Part shown: positions 27,480-37,242 of the stretch, in pieces
Position numbering within the stretch: position 1 is the first letter of the stretch
Layout: each line of letters starts with the position of its first letter
Assembly (NCBI RefSeq): GCF_030409945.1
Contig: NZ_JAUFQV010000007.1
Location: 176,023-240,022, forward strand
DNA from: Vibrio tapetis subsp. quintayensis
Lineage (GTDB): Bacteria > Pseudomonadota > Gammaproteobacteria > Enterobacterales > Vibrionaceae
Length of the DNA stretch: 64,000 bases
Direction of reading: 5' to 3'
Made by a program: the position numbers and the translations under genes
The notes under the pieces: model-generated
What the model was told of the DNA's origin: nothing
Seen by the model: only the letters and a program-made list of their open reading frames with translations
Databases searched by the model: none

Positions 27480-28352
27480 CTACGATCTTTGGCTTTTGAC
27501 GTACTCGATGAACGTACGCTCAGCAATGGATAAATAGCCTGTTTTGCGCCACGCGAGTGCAAGATCAAGATAAACAGGCTGTTTAAATGGAATGCCCACT
27601 ACACCGGTTTCATTGTCGGTAACCAGTTTAAGCAACGCAGTAATCGCAAACTCTCGTTTGACGATCTTGAGGATCATCGGCACTAGGTTAGTCTCAAATG
27701 AAAAATGCGGCTGATACCCCTGCGCCACACAAACTTCATCAATAAACTCTCGGTGAAAGTAGCCCGCTTTAAACATCACCAACTCTTGAGAGAAAAACTC
27801 TTGGTAAGTGATATACGGTTTGTCCGCGAACGAGTGCGTTGGAGATGTAACGGCCACCATCTCTGATTTTAAAATGGAGTCAGTCTCTAGCGACGACGGA
27901 ATATCTTCGTTTAAGATAACAGCAAGATCCAACTCCCCATCTAATAGCATCTTTCTCAAAGACTGTGCACCCGCTTCTACCATGGTGAGCTTTAAATTTG
28001 GGTAACGGGACTTAAAGCCCATCAAGATTTCTGGGAAATAATAAGACCCCATCATACTCGGTACACCTAGCTTTACTTCGCCTTTTTCCAGCCCTTTTAA
28101 CTCTTGCATGGCAAGGTGCGCATCGTCGAGCTGTTGGATTACTCGCTTAGCATAGGGCAACAAGACTTCTCCCTCTTGAGTCAGCGCCATGGTTCTCTCA
28201 TCTCGGCGAAACAAGCGCACGTCTAATTCGGTTTCTAGCTTTTTAATTGCCACGCTTAAGGCGGGTTGAGCAATATGCAGTTCCCGTGCGGCTTGAGTCA
28301 TATTGCCGGTTCTTTGTATGGCCAAAAAATAACGTAACGGTTTGCTTTCCAC
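27480..28352 (-). CDS. LysR-family regulator, divergent from MFS gene
   Basis: 290 residues if translation starts at GTG 28352, which has GGAGGGAAC six bases upstream (a GTG at 28367 lies before this site). The N-terminal winged helix-turn-helix is typical (RYFLAIQRTGNMTQAARELH, then IAQPALSVAIKKLE), and the C-terminal co-inducer domain runs from about 90. It is divergent from the MFS exporter gene at 28492, the same layout as E. coli ynfL-ynfM, and probably controls it. Two direct repeats spaced by 20 bp lie right upstream of its start. Confidence 0.9.
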   Translation of the reverse strand: MESKPLRYFLAIQRTGNMTQAARELHIAQPALSVAIKKLETELDVRLFRRDERTMALTQEGEVLLPYAKRVIQQLDDAHLAMQELKGLEKGEVKLGVPSMMGSYYFPEILMGFKSRYPNLKLTMVEAGAQSLRKMLLDGELDLAVILNEDIPSSLETDSILKSEMVAVTSPTHSFADKPYITYQEFFSQELVMFKAGYFHREFIDEVCVAQGYQPHFSFETNLVPMILKIVKREFAITALLKLVTDNETGVVGIPFKQPVYLDLALAWRKTGYLSIAERTFIEYVKSQRS

Positions 28353-28367
28353 TTTGTTCCCTCCCAC

Positions 28368-28398
28368 GATGGTGATAGCTTGTTGATGATGGTGATAG
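28368..28398. promoter_or_regulatory. Two 11-bp direct repeats, 20-bp period
   Basis: GATGGTGATAG occurs at 28368-28378 and again at 28388-28398, a spacing of two helical turns, between the LysR gene and the MFS gene. The arrangement suits a regulator binding on one DNA face. Confidence 0.4.
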
Positions 28399-28491
28399 TT
28401 TTTAGTTATTGATGCGATAATTACAATATATTTTATATATCACAATCACTTTGATAACCTGATCACATATTCAAGCCAACCTAAGCCCATT

Positions 28492-29700
28492 ATGATAGAA
28501 CCTAAAACGCCCGCTTACCGTCGCGTCAGCTTTGCCCTTGCCTTTGGGTCTTTTTTGGTTTTTTGTAATCTCTACTTATTTCAACCTATGCTTCCGCTCA
28601 TGGCCGATGCCTTTTCCGTGTCTGCAACGCAAGTTAATTGGCTGCAAGCTTCTAGTACGCTGACCTTAGCGGTGTGTCTTGTGCCGTGGGCGGTCTGCTC
28701 GGAAATGTTAGGGCGTCGATTTGTGATGCTGCTTAGTCTGTTTCTATTGCCGGTGGTTGGCCTAACCATGTTACTTAGTAGCAGTATTGTTGGGTTATCT
28801 CTCGCACGCGGTGCTATGGGTGTGGCACTCGCTGGGTTCGCCGCTGTGGCAGTTGCCTATATGGCAGAAGAGTTCAGCCCAAAAGCACTGGCATTGGCCG
28901 TTGGCACTTACGTCAGCGCAAATTCACTCGGAGGCATTGCTGGCCGAATTTTTGGTGGCGTAGTTTCAGACTGGTACAACTGGCAAACCGCAGTTGTCGC
29001 TATGGCTGTGTTTTCCCTACTCGGCGCTTTGCTCGTCATGAAAGCTTTACCTGCTCAGCGCCACTTTAAGCCACAGCGTGGTTTGTTCTTCCATCACAAC
29101 AAAAGTGTGATTGAGCATTTAAAGCAGCCCAAACTGCTGTTGGCTATGATAATTGGAGGGTTAAACTTTGCACTGTTTGTTAACCTATATTCAGTCGCGG
29201 GCTTTCGCTTGGTTGCCCCGCCTTATAATTGGCCTGTCAGCCTCGCCTCTACCATTTTTCTTTGCTATCTCGCCGGTACACTCAGTGCACGACTTAGTGG
29301 AATTTGGAGCCAAAAACACAGCAAAATAATAGGAATGGTTGTCGGTACGAGCATCAGCTTGCTGGGTATGCTGGTGGCCTATGTTGAATCTGTCTCCGCT
29401 ATTTTAGGTGGGCTAATGCTGGTGAGTTTTGGGGCGTTCTTCACTCACTCTCTTGCTTATAGTTGGGTAAGCCAGCAAGCCAAAACGGCTAAGGCTACGG
29501 CCACTGCATTGTATTTGGTTCACTATTACATTGGGGGCAGTATTGGTGGCTTCTGGCTGATCTATTGCTGGCAACACGGCGGCTGGATAACAGTGATTGA
29601 GGGTGCATGCCTATTGTATATAGGTATTTTCGTTCTGTGCTGGCGTTTACATCAACGGGTGACCATTGAAGCGCAAGGAATGTCTCCGCAACAGTGTTAA
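28492..29700 (+). CDS. MFS exporter, YnfM-like
   Basis: Inner-membrane major facilitator with twelve predicted helices in 402 residues. The motif A loop between helices 2 and 3 is seen as CSEMLGRRFVML, and helix 4 has the exporter-like arginine (LSLARGAMGVALAG). The pattern fits the drug:H+ antiporter-1/YnfM type, which includes poorly defined exporters of small molecules. The LysR neighbour in opposite orientation suggests substrate-dependent induction. The substrate cannot be read from the sequence. Confidence 0.88.
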   Translation: MIEPKTPAYRRVSFALAFGSFLVFCNLYLFQPMLPLMADAFSVSATQVNWLQASSTLTLAVCLVPWAVCSEMLGRRFVMLLSLFLLPVVGLTMLLSSSIVGLSLARGAMGVALAGFAAVAVAYMAEEFSPKALALAVGTYVSANSLGGIAGRIFGGVVSDWYNWQTAVVAMAVFSLLGALLVMKALPAQRHFKPQRGLFFHHNKSVIEHLKQPKLLLAMIIGGLNFALFVNLYSVAGFRLVAPPYNWPVSLASTIFLCYLAGTLSARLSGIWSQKHSKIIGMVVGTSISLLGMLVAYVESVSAILGGLMLVSFGAFFTHSLAYSWVSQQAKTAKATATALYLVHYYIGGSIGGFWLIYCWQHGGWITVIEGACLLYIGIFVLCWRLHQRVTIEAQGMSPQQC

Positions 29701-29748
29701 AGCTATGCTACCCTCTAGATCATAATTCCAAGGAGAAAGTATCGCTTT

Positions 29749-30315
29749 ATGCCAACCACCATGACACCGGAAGATCAAAACATTCATGCTCAAGTAAACC
29801 AATGGCTAGAGGATGTCGTCATTGGGCTCAATTTATGCCCATTTGCAGCCAAACCAAACCGCAATAAGCAGATTAAAATTGCGATCAGCCATGCCACTGA
29901 AGAACAAGCCCTACTTGAAGACATTTTGGCTTGGTTGATGGAATTGGATTCAACTAAGGCCGAAGATCTTGAAACCACGATCGTTACCGTGCCAAATATG
30001 CTGCAAGATTTTTTCGACTACAACTTGTTCATTGATTGGGTTGAAGCGTTAATCAAGCAACAAGGCTGGGATGGTATTTTCCAAGTTGCGACTTTTCATC
30101 CAGACTACTGCTTTGGCGGCACCGATCCTGAAGATGCAGAAAACCTGACCAACCGTTCTCCGTATCCATTATTTCACCTGATCCGTGAAGAAAGTATGGC
30201 AAAAGTTTTGAAGCATTACCCTAACCCTGAAGACATTCCAGACACGAATATCGCCCGAGTAGAATCACTGACTTCTGAAGATAGGCGTAAGCTGTTTCCT
30301 TACTTATTGAGTTAA
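29749..30315 (+). CDS. DUF1415-domain protein
   Basis: 188 residues, full length for DUF1415. Family hallmarks are VIGLNLCPFA near residue 26, the acidic middle with TIVTVPNMLQDFFDYN, and the highly conserved FQVATFHPDYCFGGT, followed by NRSPYPLFHLIREES. A conserved cysteine is present in each of the first and third blocks, suggesting metal binding or catalysis, but function is unknown. It is cytoplasmic, with AAGGAG upstream of the start. Probably its own unit. Confidence 0.9.
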   Translation: MPTTMTPEDQNIHAQVNQWLEDVVIGLNLCPFAAKPNRNKQIKIAISHATEEQALLEDILAWLMELDSTKAEDLETTIVTVPNMLQDFFDYNLFIDWVEALIKQQGWDGIFQVATFHPDYCFGGTDPEDAENLTNRSPYPLFHLIREESMAKVLKHYPNPEDIPDTNIARVESLTSEDRRKLFPYLLS

Positions 30316-30428
30316 TGCCAAGCCTAGGTAAGTTATTTGCTGCTTTAGACTAATTAACGTTTGCAATATTGCGTGTAGGTCGTTACTTTCCACCTCCATA
30401 TTCTTTTGTACCACAGTAGGAAGCCACT

Positions 30429-31826
30429 TTGAGCCAATTACCGTTTTCTCAACTAAACCTGAAACCTGAATTAGCTAGCAACCTTGATTCTTTAGGTTAC
30501 GAGCACATGACACAAATTCAGGCAGAAAGCCTGCCTCTTATCCTTGAAGGAAAAGACGTGATTGGTCAGGGTAAAACTGGCTCGGGTAAAACGGCTGCGT
30601 TTGGTCTTGGTCTTCTACAAAACCTGAACGTGAAGCGCTTCCGCGTGCAAACCTTGGTGTTATGCCCGACTCGCGAACTAGCAGACCAAGTGGCAAAAGA
30701 AATTCGTAAACTGGCTCGTGCGGTTCACAACATTAAAGTGCTGACATTATGTGGCGGTATGCCAATGGGCCCGCAAATTGGTTCTTTAGAACATGGCGCT
30801 CATATTTTGGTTGGTACCCCGGGCCGTATTCTGGATCACCTACAAAAAGATCGCATCGATTTAAGCGAATTGAACACGTTAGTGCTTGATGAAGCCGATC
30901 GCATGTTAGAAATGGGCTTCCAAGATGCACTAGATGCCATCATTGATGAAGCACCAACCGATCGCCAAACACTGCTATTTAGTGCAACGTACCCTTCAGC
31001 TATTGAGTCTGTTGCTAAACGTATCATGAACAAGCCAACGCTGATTAAAGTAGAAGCGACACATGATAACTCGACCATTGCACAGCGTTTTTACAAAGTA
31101 GACGACTTCGAACACCGTCTAGATGTAACCCGTTTACTTCTTCTTCAGCACCAACCTGAATCTGCGGTTGTGTTCTGTAACATGAAAAAAGACGCGCAAG
31201 AAGTGGCCGATGAACTGGCACATTACGGCTTCAGTGTTATCGCGTTACATGGTGACTTAGAACAACGTGAACGTGACCAAGCGTTACTGCAGTTTGCAAA
31301 CAAGAGTGCTTCTATCTTAGTTGCAACCGACGTCGCAGCTCGTGGCCTAGACGTTGAAAACCTAGATGCGGTCATCAACTTCCAATTGGCCCGTGACGCT
31401 GAAACGCACGTTCACCGCATTGGTCGTACTGGCCGTGCTGGCGCGAAAGGCATTGCATGTAGCCTATTTACCGAAAAAGAAAGCTACAAAGTGGCTCAAA
31501 TTGATGAGTACATGGACACCGCGATCATGCCTTCTGCTCTACCGAGCGAGAAGTACTTCGATAACGAACCGTACCAAGCTCAGATGATCACGATGCAAAT
31601 CGACGGCGGCAAGAAAGACAAAGTACGCCCAGGTGACATTTTAGGCGCGCTAACGGGCGAAAATGGCATTGCAGGTACTGACGTTGGCAAAATTAACGTA
31701 ACAGCAGTAAGCGCATACGTTGCCGTGAAAAAAAGCGTAGCGAAAAAAGCATTCAAGAAATTGGAAGCAGGTAAACTGAAAGGCAAGCAGTTCCGCGTAC
31801 GCTACTTGTCTCAAAAGCGTTACTAA
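30429..31826 (+). CDS. dbpA: ATP-dependent RNA helicase DbpA
   Basis: DEAD-box helicase that binds hairpin 92 of 23S rRNA during 50S assembly. Motifs appear in order: Q motif (YEHMTQIQAESLP), Walker A TGSGKT, PTRELA, DEAD box in [15 protein letters not shown], and [10 protein letters not shown]. The C-terminal 75 residues (from KKDKVRPGDILGALTGENGI) are the specific DbpA RNA-binding domain. Translation starts at a TTG with AGGA upstream; no better ATG exists. 465 residues, normal length. Confidence 0.95.
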   Translation: MSQLPFSQLNLKPELASNLDSLGYEHMTQIQAESLPLILEGKDVIGQGKTGSGKTAAFGLGLLQNLNVKRFRVQTLVLCPTRELADQVAKEIRKLARAVHNIKVLTLCGGMPMGPQIGSLEHGAHILVGTPGRILDHLQKDRIDLSELNTLVLDEADRMLEMGFQDALDAIIDEAPTDRQTLLFSATYPSAIESVAKRIMNKPTLIKVEATHDNSTIAQRFYKVDDFEHRLDVTRLLLLQHQPESAVVFCNMKKDAQEVADELAHYGFSVIALHGDLEQRERDQALLQFANKSASILVATDVAARGLDVENLDAVINFQLARDAETHVHRIGRTGRAGAKGIACSLFTEKESYKVAQIDEYMDTAIMPSALPSEKYFDNEPYQAQMITMQIDGGKKDKVRPGDILGALTGENGIAGTDVGKINVTAVSAYVAVKKSVAKKAFKKLEAGKLKGKQFRVRYLSQKRY

Positions 31827-31855
31827 ACACCGACTTTTATTATTAATTTATTGTT

Positions 31856-31882
31856 ACTGACCTAGCGCCCTGCTGGGTCAGT
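31856..31882. terminator. Terminator between convergent dbpA and YjbR-like gene
   Basis: ACTGACC (31856-31862) and GGTCAGT (31876-31882), extended by weaker pairs, followed by TTATTTT on the plus strand. Confidence 0.65.
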
Positions 31883-32257
31883 TTATTTTGCCAGCAAAGC
31901 CTCACGCTGAACTTTCGGCAATTTAGACACCACCAACTTATACGACCCATCAACCAGATCTTTAATCATTCCCTCACTGACATCACCTTCCATTGTAACG
32001 GTAATCCAATGCTTTTTGTTCATATGATACCCGGGAATGATGGCATCAAATTGTTCGGTGAGTACTTCTACATCTGCGGGAGTGGCTTTCAATGTGATAC
32101 ACAGTTTTTCCTTGTGAAAAGCAATAAGCGCAAACATCTTGTCACGCACTTTGAACACGCTAGCCTCAGGGCCAAATGGATAGCTTTGATCGCTTCCACG
32201 AGACTCTAATACGTAGTCGGTTAATGCTTGTTCATTAATAATACTGGTCATTTTCAT
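31883..32257 (-). CDS. MmcQ/YjbR-family DNA-binding-fold protein
   Basis: About 122-124 residues; the ATG at 32251 has better spacing from AGGGAG than the ATG at 32257. The family core is visible: PEASVFKVRDKMFALIAFH, LCITLKATPADVEVL, and HMNKKHWITVTMEGDVSE followed by LVDGSYKLVVSKLPK. The fold is the double-wing YjbR (CyaY-like) type. Function in the cell is unknown despite the DNA-binding label. Cytoplasmic, single-gene unit, convergent with dbpA. Confidence 0.88.
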   Translation of the reverse strand: MKMTSIINEQALTDYVLESRGSDQSYPFGPEASVFKVRDKMFALIAFHKEKLCITLKATPADVEVLTEQFDAIIPGYHMNKKHWITVTMEGDVSEGMIKDLVDGSYKLVVSKLPKVQREALLAK

Positions 32258-32418
32258 GCTCCCTTTCTCTCAGGCTAAGATCCGTCATTCCCTATGATGA
32301 TCATACTGCCTTGATCTAACAAGATTTTGAATCGCTTTAACTAAAAAAGTTGATGCAGACGGTTATCTCGATTGCCTTAATCTGCTAGTATGCGGAAAAA
32401 ATTTTGGAACTCAAAACT

Positions 32419-32994
32419 ATGCAACTGACTCTGCTTACACAAGAACTGTACGATCACCTTTACCGCGACATCACTGAATTCCGTTCAACGTTCGATCTTC
32501 CAGTAAACGACGCGGCAAGCCTTGATGCTAAAGCGGATCAACTGCACTCATCTCTTGCGATTGAAGAGCTAACTGAGCTTGCAGAAGCCGATTGTAAAGT
32601 AGAACAAGCAGATGCCATCATCGATTCTGTTTATGTTTTGGTTGGTCGCCTAGTGCATTTAGGCCACAGCAAAATGGAAGACAACCTTGCCATTAGCTAC
32701 TTGATCGACCTATTGCTTCACGTTGCTGCCAACCGTGGTATTGACTTCACACCTTGCTGGGATGAAGTTCACTCTAGCAACATGAGTAAAGTATGCCGCA
32801 ATGAGCAGGAATTTTTAGACACGCAAGAATTCTACGCGAAGCAAGATATTGAGCTGATGTCGGTGACTAAAGGAAATTACGTTATCGCAAAATGTGCGAA
32901 AGACGTAACAACAGACAGCAAAACCATTCGCCAAGGTAAGGTTTTAAAATCGGTTTACTACCGCCCTGCTGATTTGGCAAAGCTGGTTAAATAA
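32419..32994 (+). CDS. All-alpha NTP pyrophosphohydrolase-like protein
   Basis: 191 residues from ATG 32419; the TTG at 32404 is less likely. The helical core with EELTELAEADCKVEQADAII gives the ExxE...ExxD arrangement of the MazG/PRA-PH superfamily, which binds Mg2+ and hydrolyses nucleoside triphosphates to monophosphates, often to clear damaged nucleotides. A less conserved C-terminal 60 residues follow. Single-gene unit with its own strong terminator (33016-33045). The fold call is fairly sure, the substrate is not. Confidence 0.75.
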   Translation: MQLTLLTQELYDHLYRDITEFRSTFDLPVNDAASLDAKADQLHSSLAIEELTELAEADCKVEQADAIIDSVYVLVGRLVHLGHSKMEDNLAISYLIDLLLHVAANRGIDFTPCWDEVHSSNMSKVCRNEQEFLDTQEFYAKQDIELMSVTKGNYVIAKCAKDVTTDSKTIRQGKVLKSVYYRPADLAKLVK

Positions 32995-33015
32995 CCCAAA
33001 GCTTACAGAAAAAAT

Positions 33016-33045
33016 AAAAGCCAACCTGATAATAGGTTGGCTTTT
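33016..33045 (+). terminator. Rho-independent terminator, bidirectional
   Basis: AAAAGCCAACC (33016-33026), loop TGATAATA, GGTTGGCTTTT (33035-33045) followed by T. It serves the NTP pyrophosphohydrolase-like gene and possibly aceA from the other side. Confidence 0.9.
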
Positions 33046-33147
33046 TAACAATGAAGTCTCAGTACATTATTGGCTGGCGATTAACGCACACTCCTCTCCA
33101 TTCTTATTCTTAAACGTCTGTTAGCTTTCGTTTACGCGACCTTACGG

Positions 33148-34746
33148 TTAAGCAAACTGGTTCATCGTATTGTTTTCACCGGACGCTTTCAGTGCCTGTT
33201 CACCAGAGAAGTACTCTTTATGGTCATCACCAATGTTAGAGCCTGACATATCTTGGTGTTTAACCGATGCCAATGACTGACGAATTTCTTTACGTTGAAC
33301 TTCTTTAACGTAAGCCAACATGCCTTGCTCACCGAAGTAGTCTTTCGCTAGGTTATCTGTTGAAAGCGCAGCGGTATGGTACGTTGGTAGCGTAATTAGG
33401 TGGTGGAAAATACCCGCATCTCGCGCTGCATCACGTTGGAAGCTTTGGATTTTCTCATCCGCCGCTCTTGCTAGGTCAGACTCATCGTACACGCTGCTCA
33501 TCAGTTGATTGCGGTCGTAAGCTGATACGTCTTTACCTTCTTCATTCCATGCATCAAAGATTTGCTGACGGAAGCTCATTGTCCAGTTAAACGACGGGCT
33601 GTTGTTGTAAACCAGTTTCGCATTTGGAATTACCTCACGAATACGGTTAACCATGCCTGCAATTTGCTCTACGTTTGGTTTTTCAGTTTCAATCCAAAGT
33701 AGATCCGCACCGTTTTGCAACGAAGTAATGCAATCTAGTACCACACGATCTTCGCCTGTATCTGGCTTAAAGCGCACCAAGCCATTTGGAAGACGCGTCG
33801 GTTTAATGTATTGCTCACCTTGCTTCAGAACCATATCGCCGGTTTCTAGCTCAGACAAAGACGTAATTTCTTGGCCATCGATGAATGCATTGTATTGCTC
33901 AGCCAAATCACCAGGAGATTGAGATACTGGAATTTTTTGCGTAAGACCAGCACCTAGTGAATCGGTACGCGCCACGATAACCCCATCATCAACGCCCATT
34001 TCTAGGAATGCGTAACGAACCGCATTGATTTTCGCCAAGAAATCTTCATGTGGAACCGTTACTTTACCGTCTTGGTGACCACATTGTTTTGCATCCGATA
34101 CTTGGTTTTCAATTTGAATACAACATGCACCTGCTTCAATCATTTTCTTCGCAAGTAAGTACGTTGCTTCTTCGTTACCAAAGCCAGCATCGATATCCGC
34201 TACAATTGGCACAACGTGTGTTTCAAAGTTGTCGATTTGGTTTTGAACTGCTTGCGCTTTTACCGTGTCACCAGAGTCACGGGCTGCGTCTAGATCTTTG
34301 TAAAGGTGGTTAAGCTCACGTGCATCTGCTTGTTTCAGGAACGTATAAAGCTCTTCAATCAACATTGGCACGGTGGTTTTTTCGTGCATTGATTGGTCAG
34401 GCAGTGGACCAAACTCTGAACGAAGCGCTGCAACCATCCAACCTGAAAGGTAAAGGTAGCGACCACGTGTAGTTTCAAAGTGCTTCTTAACCGAAATCAT
34501 TTTTTGTTGGCCGATAAAACCATGCCAGCAACCTAGAGACTGCGTGTATTTAGCCGAATCTTGGTCGTAAGATTCCATATCTTCACGCATGATTTTTGCT
34601 GTGTATTTAGCAATATCTAGACCTGTGTGAAAGCGATTTTGCAAACGCATACGAGCTACGTATTCAGGGTTAATCGCCGCCCAAGTTTGGCCTTGCTGCT
34701 CGATAGTGTTCGCTGCGTTGTTAGTTTCCGTTCTGTAATTTTCCAT
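33148..34746 (-). CDS. aceA: Isocitrate lyase, long form
   Basis: Cleaves isocitrate to glyoxylate and succinate, the first step of the glyoxylate shunt. At 532 residues it is the longer form known from pseudomonads and marine gamma-proteobacteria rather than the 434-residue enterobacterial form. VPIVADIDAGFGNEEAT holds the Mg2+-binding Asp, and the catalytic-loop motif reads KQCGHQDGK, where the short form has KKCGH. Translation starts at ATG 34746 behind AGAGGGAATACC. It is downstream of malate synthase G in the same direction with a 149-bp repeat-rich gap. Confidence 0.95.
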   Translation of the reverse strand: MENYRTETNNAANTIEQQGQTWAAINPEYVARMRLQNRFHTGLDIAKYTAKIMREDMESYDQDSAKYTQSLGCWHGFIGQQKMISVKKHFETTRGRYLYLSGWMVAALRSEFGPLPDQSMHEKTTVPMLIEELYTFLKQADARELNHLYKDLDAARDSGDTVKAQAVQNQIDNFETHVVPIVADIDAGFGNEEATYLLAKKMIEAGACCIQIENQVSDAKQCGHQDGKVTVPHEDFLAKINAVRYAFLEMGVDDGVIVARTDSLGAGLTQKIPVSQSPGDLAEQYNAFIDGQEITSLSELETGDMVLKQGEQYIKPTRLPNGLVRFKPDTGEDRVVLDCITSLQNGADLLWIETEKPNVEQIAGMVNRIREVIPNAKLVYNNSPSFNWTMSFRQQIFDAWNEEGKDVSAYDRNQLMSSVYDESDLARAADEKIQSFQRDAARDAGIFHHLITLPTYHTAALSTDNLAKDYFGEQGMLAYVKEVQRKEIRQSLASVKHQDMSGSNIGDDHKEYFSGEQALKASGENNTMNQFA

Positions 34747-34820
34747 GGTATTCCCTCTTTAGCTTCACTTGGTGGACTTGTTAGAATCCGTTGACGTTGT
34801 TGGTTTTAAGTTCGAAGTCC

Positions 34821-34912
34821 TAAACTCTAAGTGCTAAGTGCTAAGTGCTAAGCTCTAGGCTCTTCACTTCGCTTTTAGTACTTCGCCTTTAGTACTTAGC
34901 TTTTAGCTCTCC
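34821..34912. repeat. Simple repeats between malate synthase and aceA
   Basis: CTAAGTG is repeated three times in tandem (34827-34847), followed by CTAAGC. Then come related words in the opposite sense (TTTTAGTACTT, TTTAGTACTTAGC, TTTTAGCTC up to 34912), so the whole stretch can fold on itself. The last codons and the stop of the malate synthase gene lie inside it. Confidence 0.7.
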
Positions 34913-37064
34913 GACGATAGTCGTGCAGTAATGGTTCGGTGTAACCGCTTGGTTGCGCCGCGCCTTTAAAAATAAGGGCTCTTGCTGCTTGGTAGGCAAG
35001 GCTGTCTTCTATATCTGGCGTCATGTCTATGTAACCTGGCGCCCCTGCGTTTTGTTCATCAACCACTTTTGCCATACGAGCTAAAATGGTTTCTACTTGG
35101 CTATTGCTGCATACCTTGTGCGTTAGCCAGTTAGCTATGTGTTGGCTCGAAATTCGCAGTGTTGCTCGGTCTTCCATTAACCCTACATCGTTGATGTCTG
35201 GCACTTTTGAACAGCCAACGCCCATCTCTATCCAGCGAACCACGTAACCTAAAATGCCTTGAATATTGTTCTCTAACTCACGTTCTACATCTTCTGTAGA
35301 TAGCTGTGTTTCTTGAGGCATGAGTGCAATTTTCAGCATTTGCTTACGCAGCCTCGGGCGGTCAAACTCAAGTGCTTGTTGCTGCTGAGACACACTCATT
35401 TGGTGGTAATGCAATGCGTGTAACGTTGCCGCTGTTGGCGATGGTACCCAGGCGGTTGTTGCACCGGACTGAGGGTGTGCGATTTTCTGCTTCATCATTT
35501 GCGACATTTCATCTGGCATTGCCCACATTCCTTTACCGATTTGCGCTTTACCTGAAAAACCACACGCAAGGCCAATGGCGACGTTATTTTGCTCGTAAGC
35601 GCTAATCCAAGGTTGGTTCTTAATCTCGCCTTTTGGCAAAAATGGCCCAGCCTGCATACTGGTGTGAATTTCATCACCAGTACGGTCCAAAAATCCGGTG
35701 TTAATGAACACCACTCGAGATTTTGCCTCTCGTATACACGCTTTCAAATTCAAAGACGTGCGGCGCTCTTCATCCATAATGCCGATTTTGATGGTGTTCT
35801 CTTCCAAGCCCAGCATTTGCTCAACACGACCAAACAGTTCGCATGAAAACGCCACTTCTTGAGGCCCGTGCATTTTCGGTTTTACGATATAAATGCTGCC
35901 TGTTCGGCTATTTTGTACTCGGCACGCTTCGCGGTTTTTAAGCTCGATGCTTCCAATTAATGCGGTAACTGCGGCATCTACAATTCCCTCTGGTGTTTCC
36001 TCACCATCTGCGTTAATCACCAAGTCGCTGCACATCAAGTGGCCAACGTTGCGAATTAACAGCAGAGAGCGACCGTGTAAGGTGTAATCCTCGCCTCTTT
36101 TACCTGTGTAAGTGCGGTCTTTATTCATTCTTCTTGTTAGCGTTTTGCCGCCTTTGCTGAATTCAGCAGACAGTGACCCGGTAACTAAACCCAACCAATT
36201 TCGGTAAGCGTCTACTTTGTCTTCTGCATCTACCGCTGCAATGGAATCTTCGAAATCCATTATGGTAGACATGGCGGATTCAATTTGAATGTCGTTTACA
36301 CCCGCTAAGTCTTGGCTACCTATTGCACCTGCACTGTTAATAACAATTTCTACGTGCAGACCGTTGTTTCTCAATACAATTGATGTTGGTTCGCTTTCTA
36401 AAGAATTGGCAGCCACAAATTGTCCCGGTTTTTTAAGCCCGGTCTGGCTGCCATCAGGGAAATAAGCCAACAGGTTTTTGAAATATACGGTGTAGCTTTC
36501 AACATCGTGATGAGATCCCTCACTCAGTGGAAATGCTTGGTCTAAAAAGTCTTTTGCGTATCCAATTACGCGCTTGCCACGAGCCGGGTTGTATTTTTTA
36601 CCCGGTTGCAAGCCTGCTTCTTTTTGGTTAATTACGTCGGTGCCATACAGTGCGTCGTACAGGCTACCCCAGCGCGCATTGGCTGCATTCAAAGCAAAGC
36701 GCGCATTTTTTACTGGCACTACAAGTTGAGGGCCGGCGATTTTTGCAATTTCGTCATCAACGTTTTCTGTTTCTATTTGAAAATCATCGCCTTCTTCTTC
36801 TAGGTATCCGATTTCTGTTAAAAACGCTTGATACTGCTGTGAACTGAATGAACGGTGCTGTTTGTGAAACTCATTTATTTTATGTTGTAGGTCACTACGC
36901 GTTTGCAACAAAGCCTGATTCGTTGGGGTAAGATCGTTAATTAGATTTGTTAGATCTTTCCAAAACTTGTCGGCATTCATGCCCGCTAGTGGTAGTACTT
37001 CTTCGTTCACAAACTGATAGAAGCCCTGATGGATTTGACATTCCTTTGTAAGTGGTAAGTTCAT
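34896..37064 (-). CDS. glcB: Malate synthase G
   Basis: Condenses glyoxylate with acetyl-CoA to malate. 722 residues from ATG 37064 ([10 protein letters not shown]), which has AAGGAAGG five bases upstream; the ATG at 37082 lies before that site. The G isoform layout is complete: N-terminal clasp, inserted alpha/beta domain about 130-330, TIM barrel with Arg in [10 protein letters not shown] and the [17 protein letters not shown] block, and C-terminal plug. Active-site Asp and Glu lie in the barrel ([13 protein letters not shown]). It pairs functionally with aceA and lies divergent to its probable regulator. Part of its inserted domain has a free-standing homologue at 19942. Confidence 0.93.
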   Translation of the reverse strand: MNLPLTKECQIHQGFYQFVNEEVLPLAGMNADKFWKDLTNLINDLTPTNQALLQTRSDLQHKINEFHKQHRSFSSQQYQAFLTEIGYLEEEGDDFQIETENVDDEIAKIAGPQLVVPVKNARFALNAANARWGSLYDALYGTDVINQKEAGLQPGKKYNPARGKRVIGYAKDFLDQAFPLSEGSHHDVESYTVYFKNLLAYFPDGSQTGLKKPGQFVAANSLESEPTSIVLRNNGLHVEIVINSAGAIGSQDLAGVNDIQIESAMSTIMDFEDSIAAVDAEDKVDAYRNWLGLVTGSLSAEFSKGGKTLTRRMNKDRTYTGKRGEDYTLHGRSLLLIRNVGHLMCSDLVINADGEETPEGIVDAAVTALIGSIELKNREACRVQNSRTGSIYIVKPKMHGPQEVAFSCELFGRVEQMLGLEENTIKIGIMDEERRTSLNLKACIREAKSRVVFINTGFLDRTGDEIHTSMQAGPFLPKGEIKNQPWISAYEQNNVAIGLACGFSGKAQIGKGMWAMPDEMSQMMKQKIAHPQSGATTAWVPSPTAATLHALHYHQMSVSQQQQALEFDRPRLRKQMLKIALMPQETQLSTEDVERELENNIQGILGYVVRWIEMGVGCSKVPDINDVGLMEDRATLRISSQHIANWLTHKVCSNSQVETILARMAKVVDEQNAGAPGYIDMTPDIEDSLAYQAARALIFKGAAQPSGYTEPLLHDYRRRAKS

Positions 37065-37196
37065 GGCTTCCTTCCTTTTCATCCTTGATTCGATGTTGTT
37101 TACATCGAGTTAACTTTCTCATTCAGTGACTTAGTTCTCTATTTGGATACTAATTGCTCACTTGTTATCTTTTACGCTTTTACTTTAACTAAAAAA

Positions 37197-37241
37197 TAAC
37201 TAAAATTTCACAAAGAAAATTACACAGTGTGAATTTTACAA
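37197..37241 (-). promoter_or_regulatory. 45-bp element in the malate synthase/regulator promoter
   Basis: On the minus strand this reads TTGTAAAATTCACACTGTGT and on into TTTGTGAAATT; 39 of 45 positions match 19792-19836. It ends one base before the regulator's ATG at 37243, so a protein bound here would block the regulator gene itself and could control malate synthase. Confidence 0.7.
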
Positions 37242-37242
37242 T

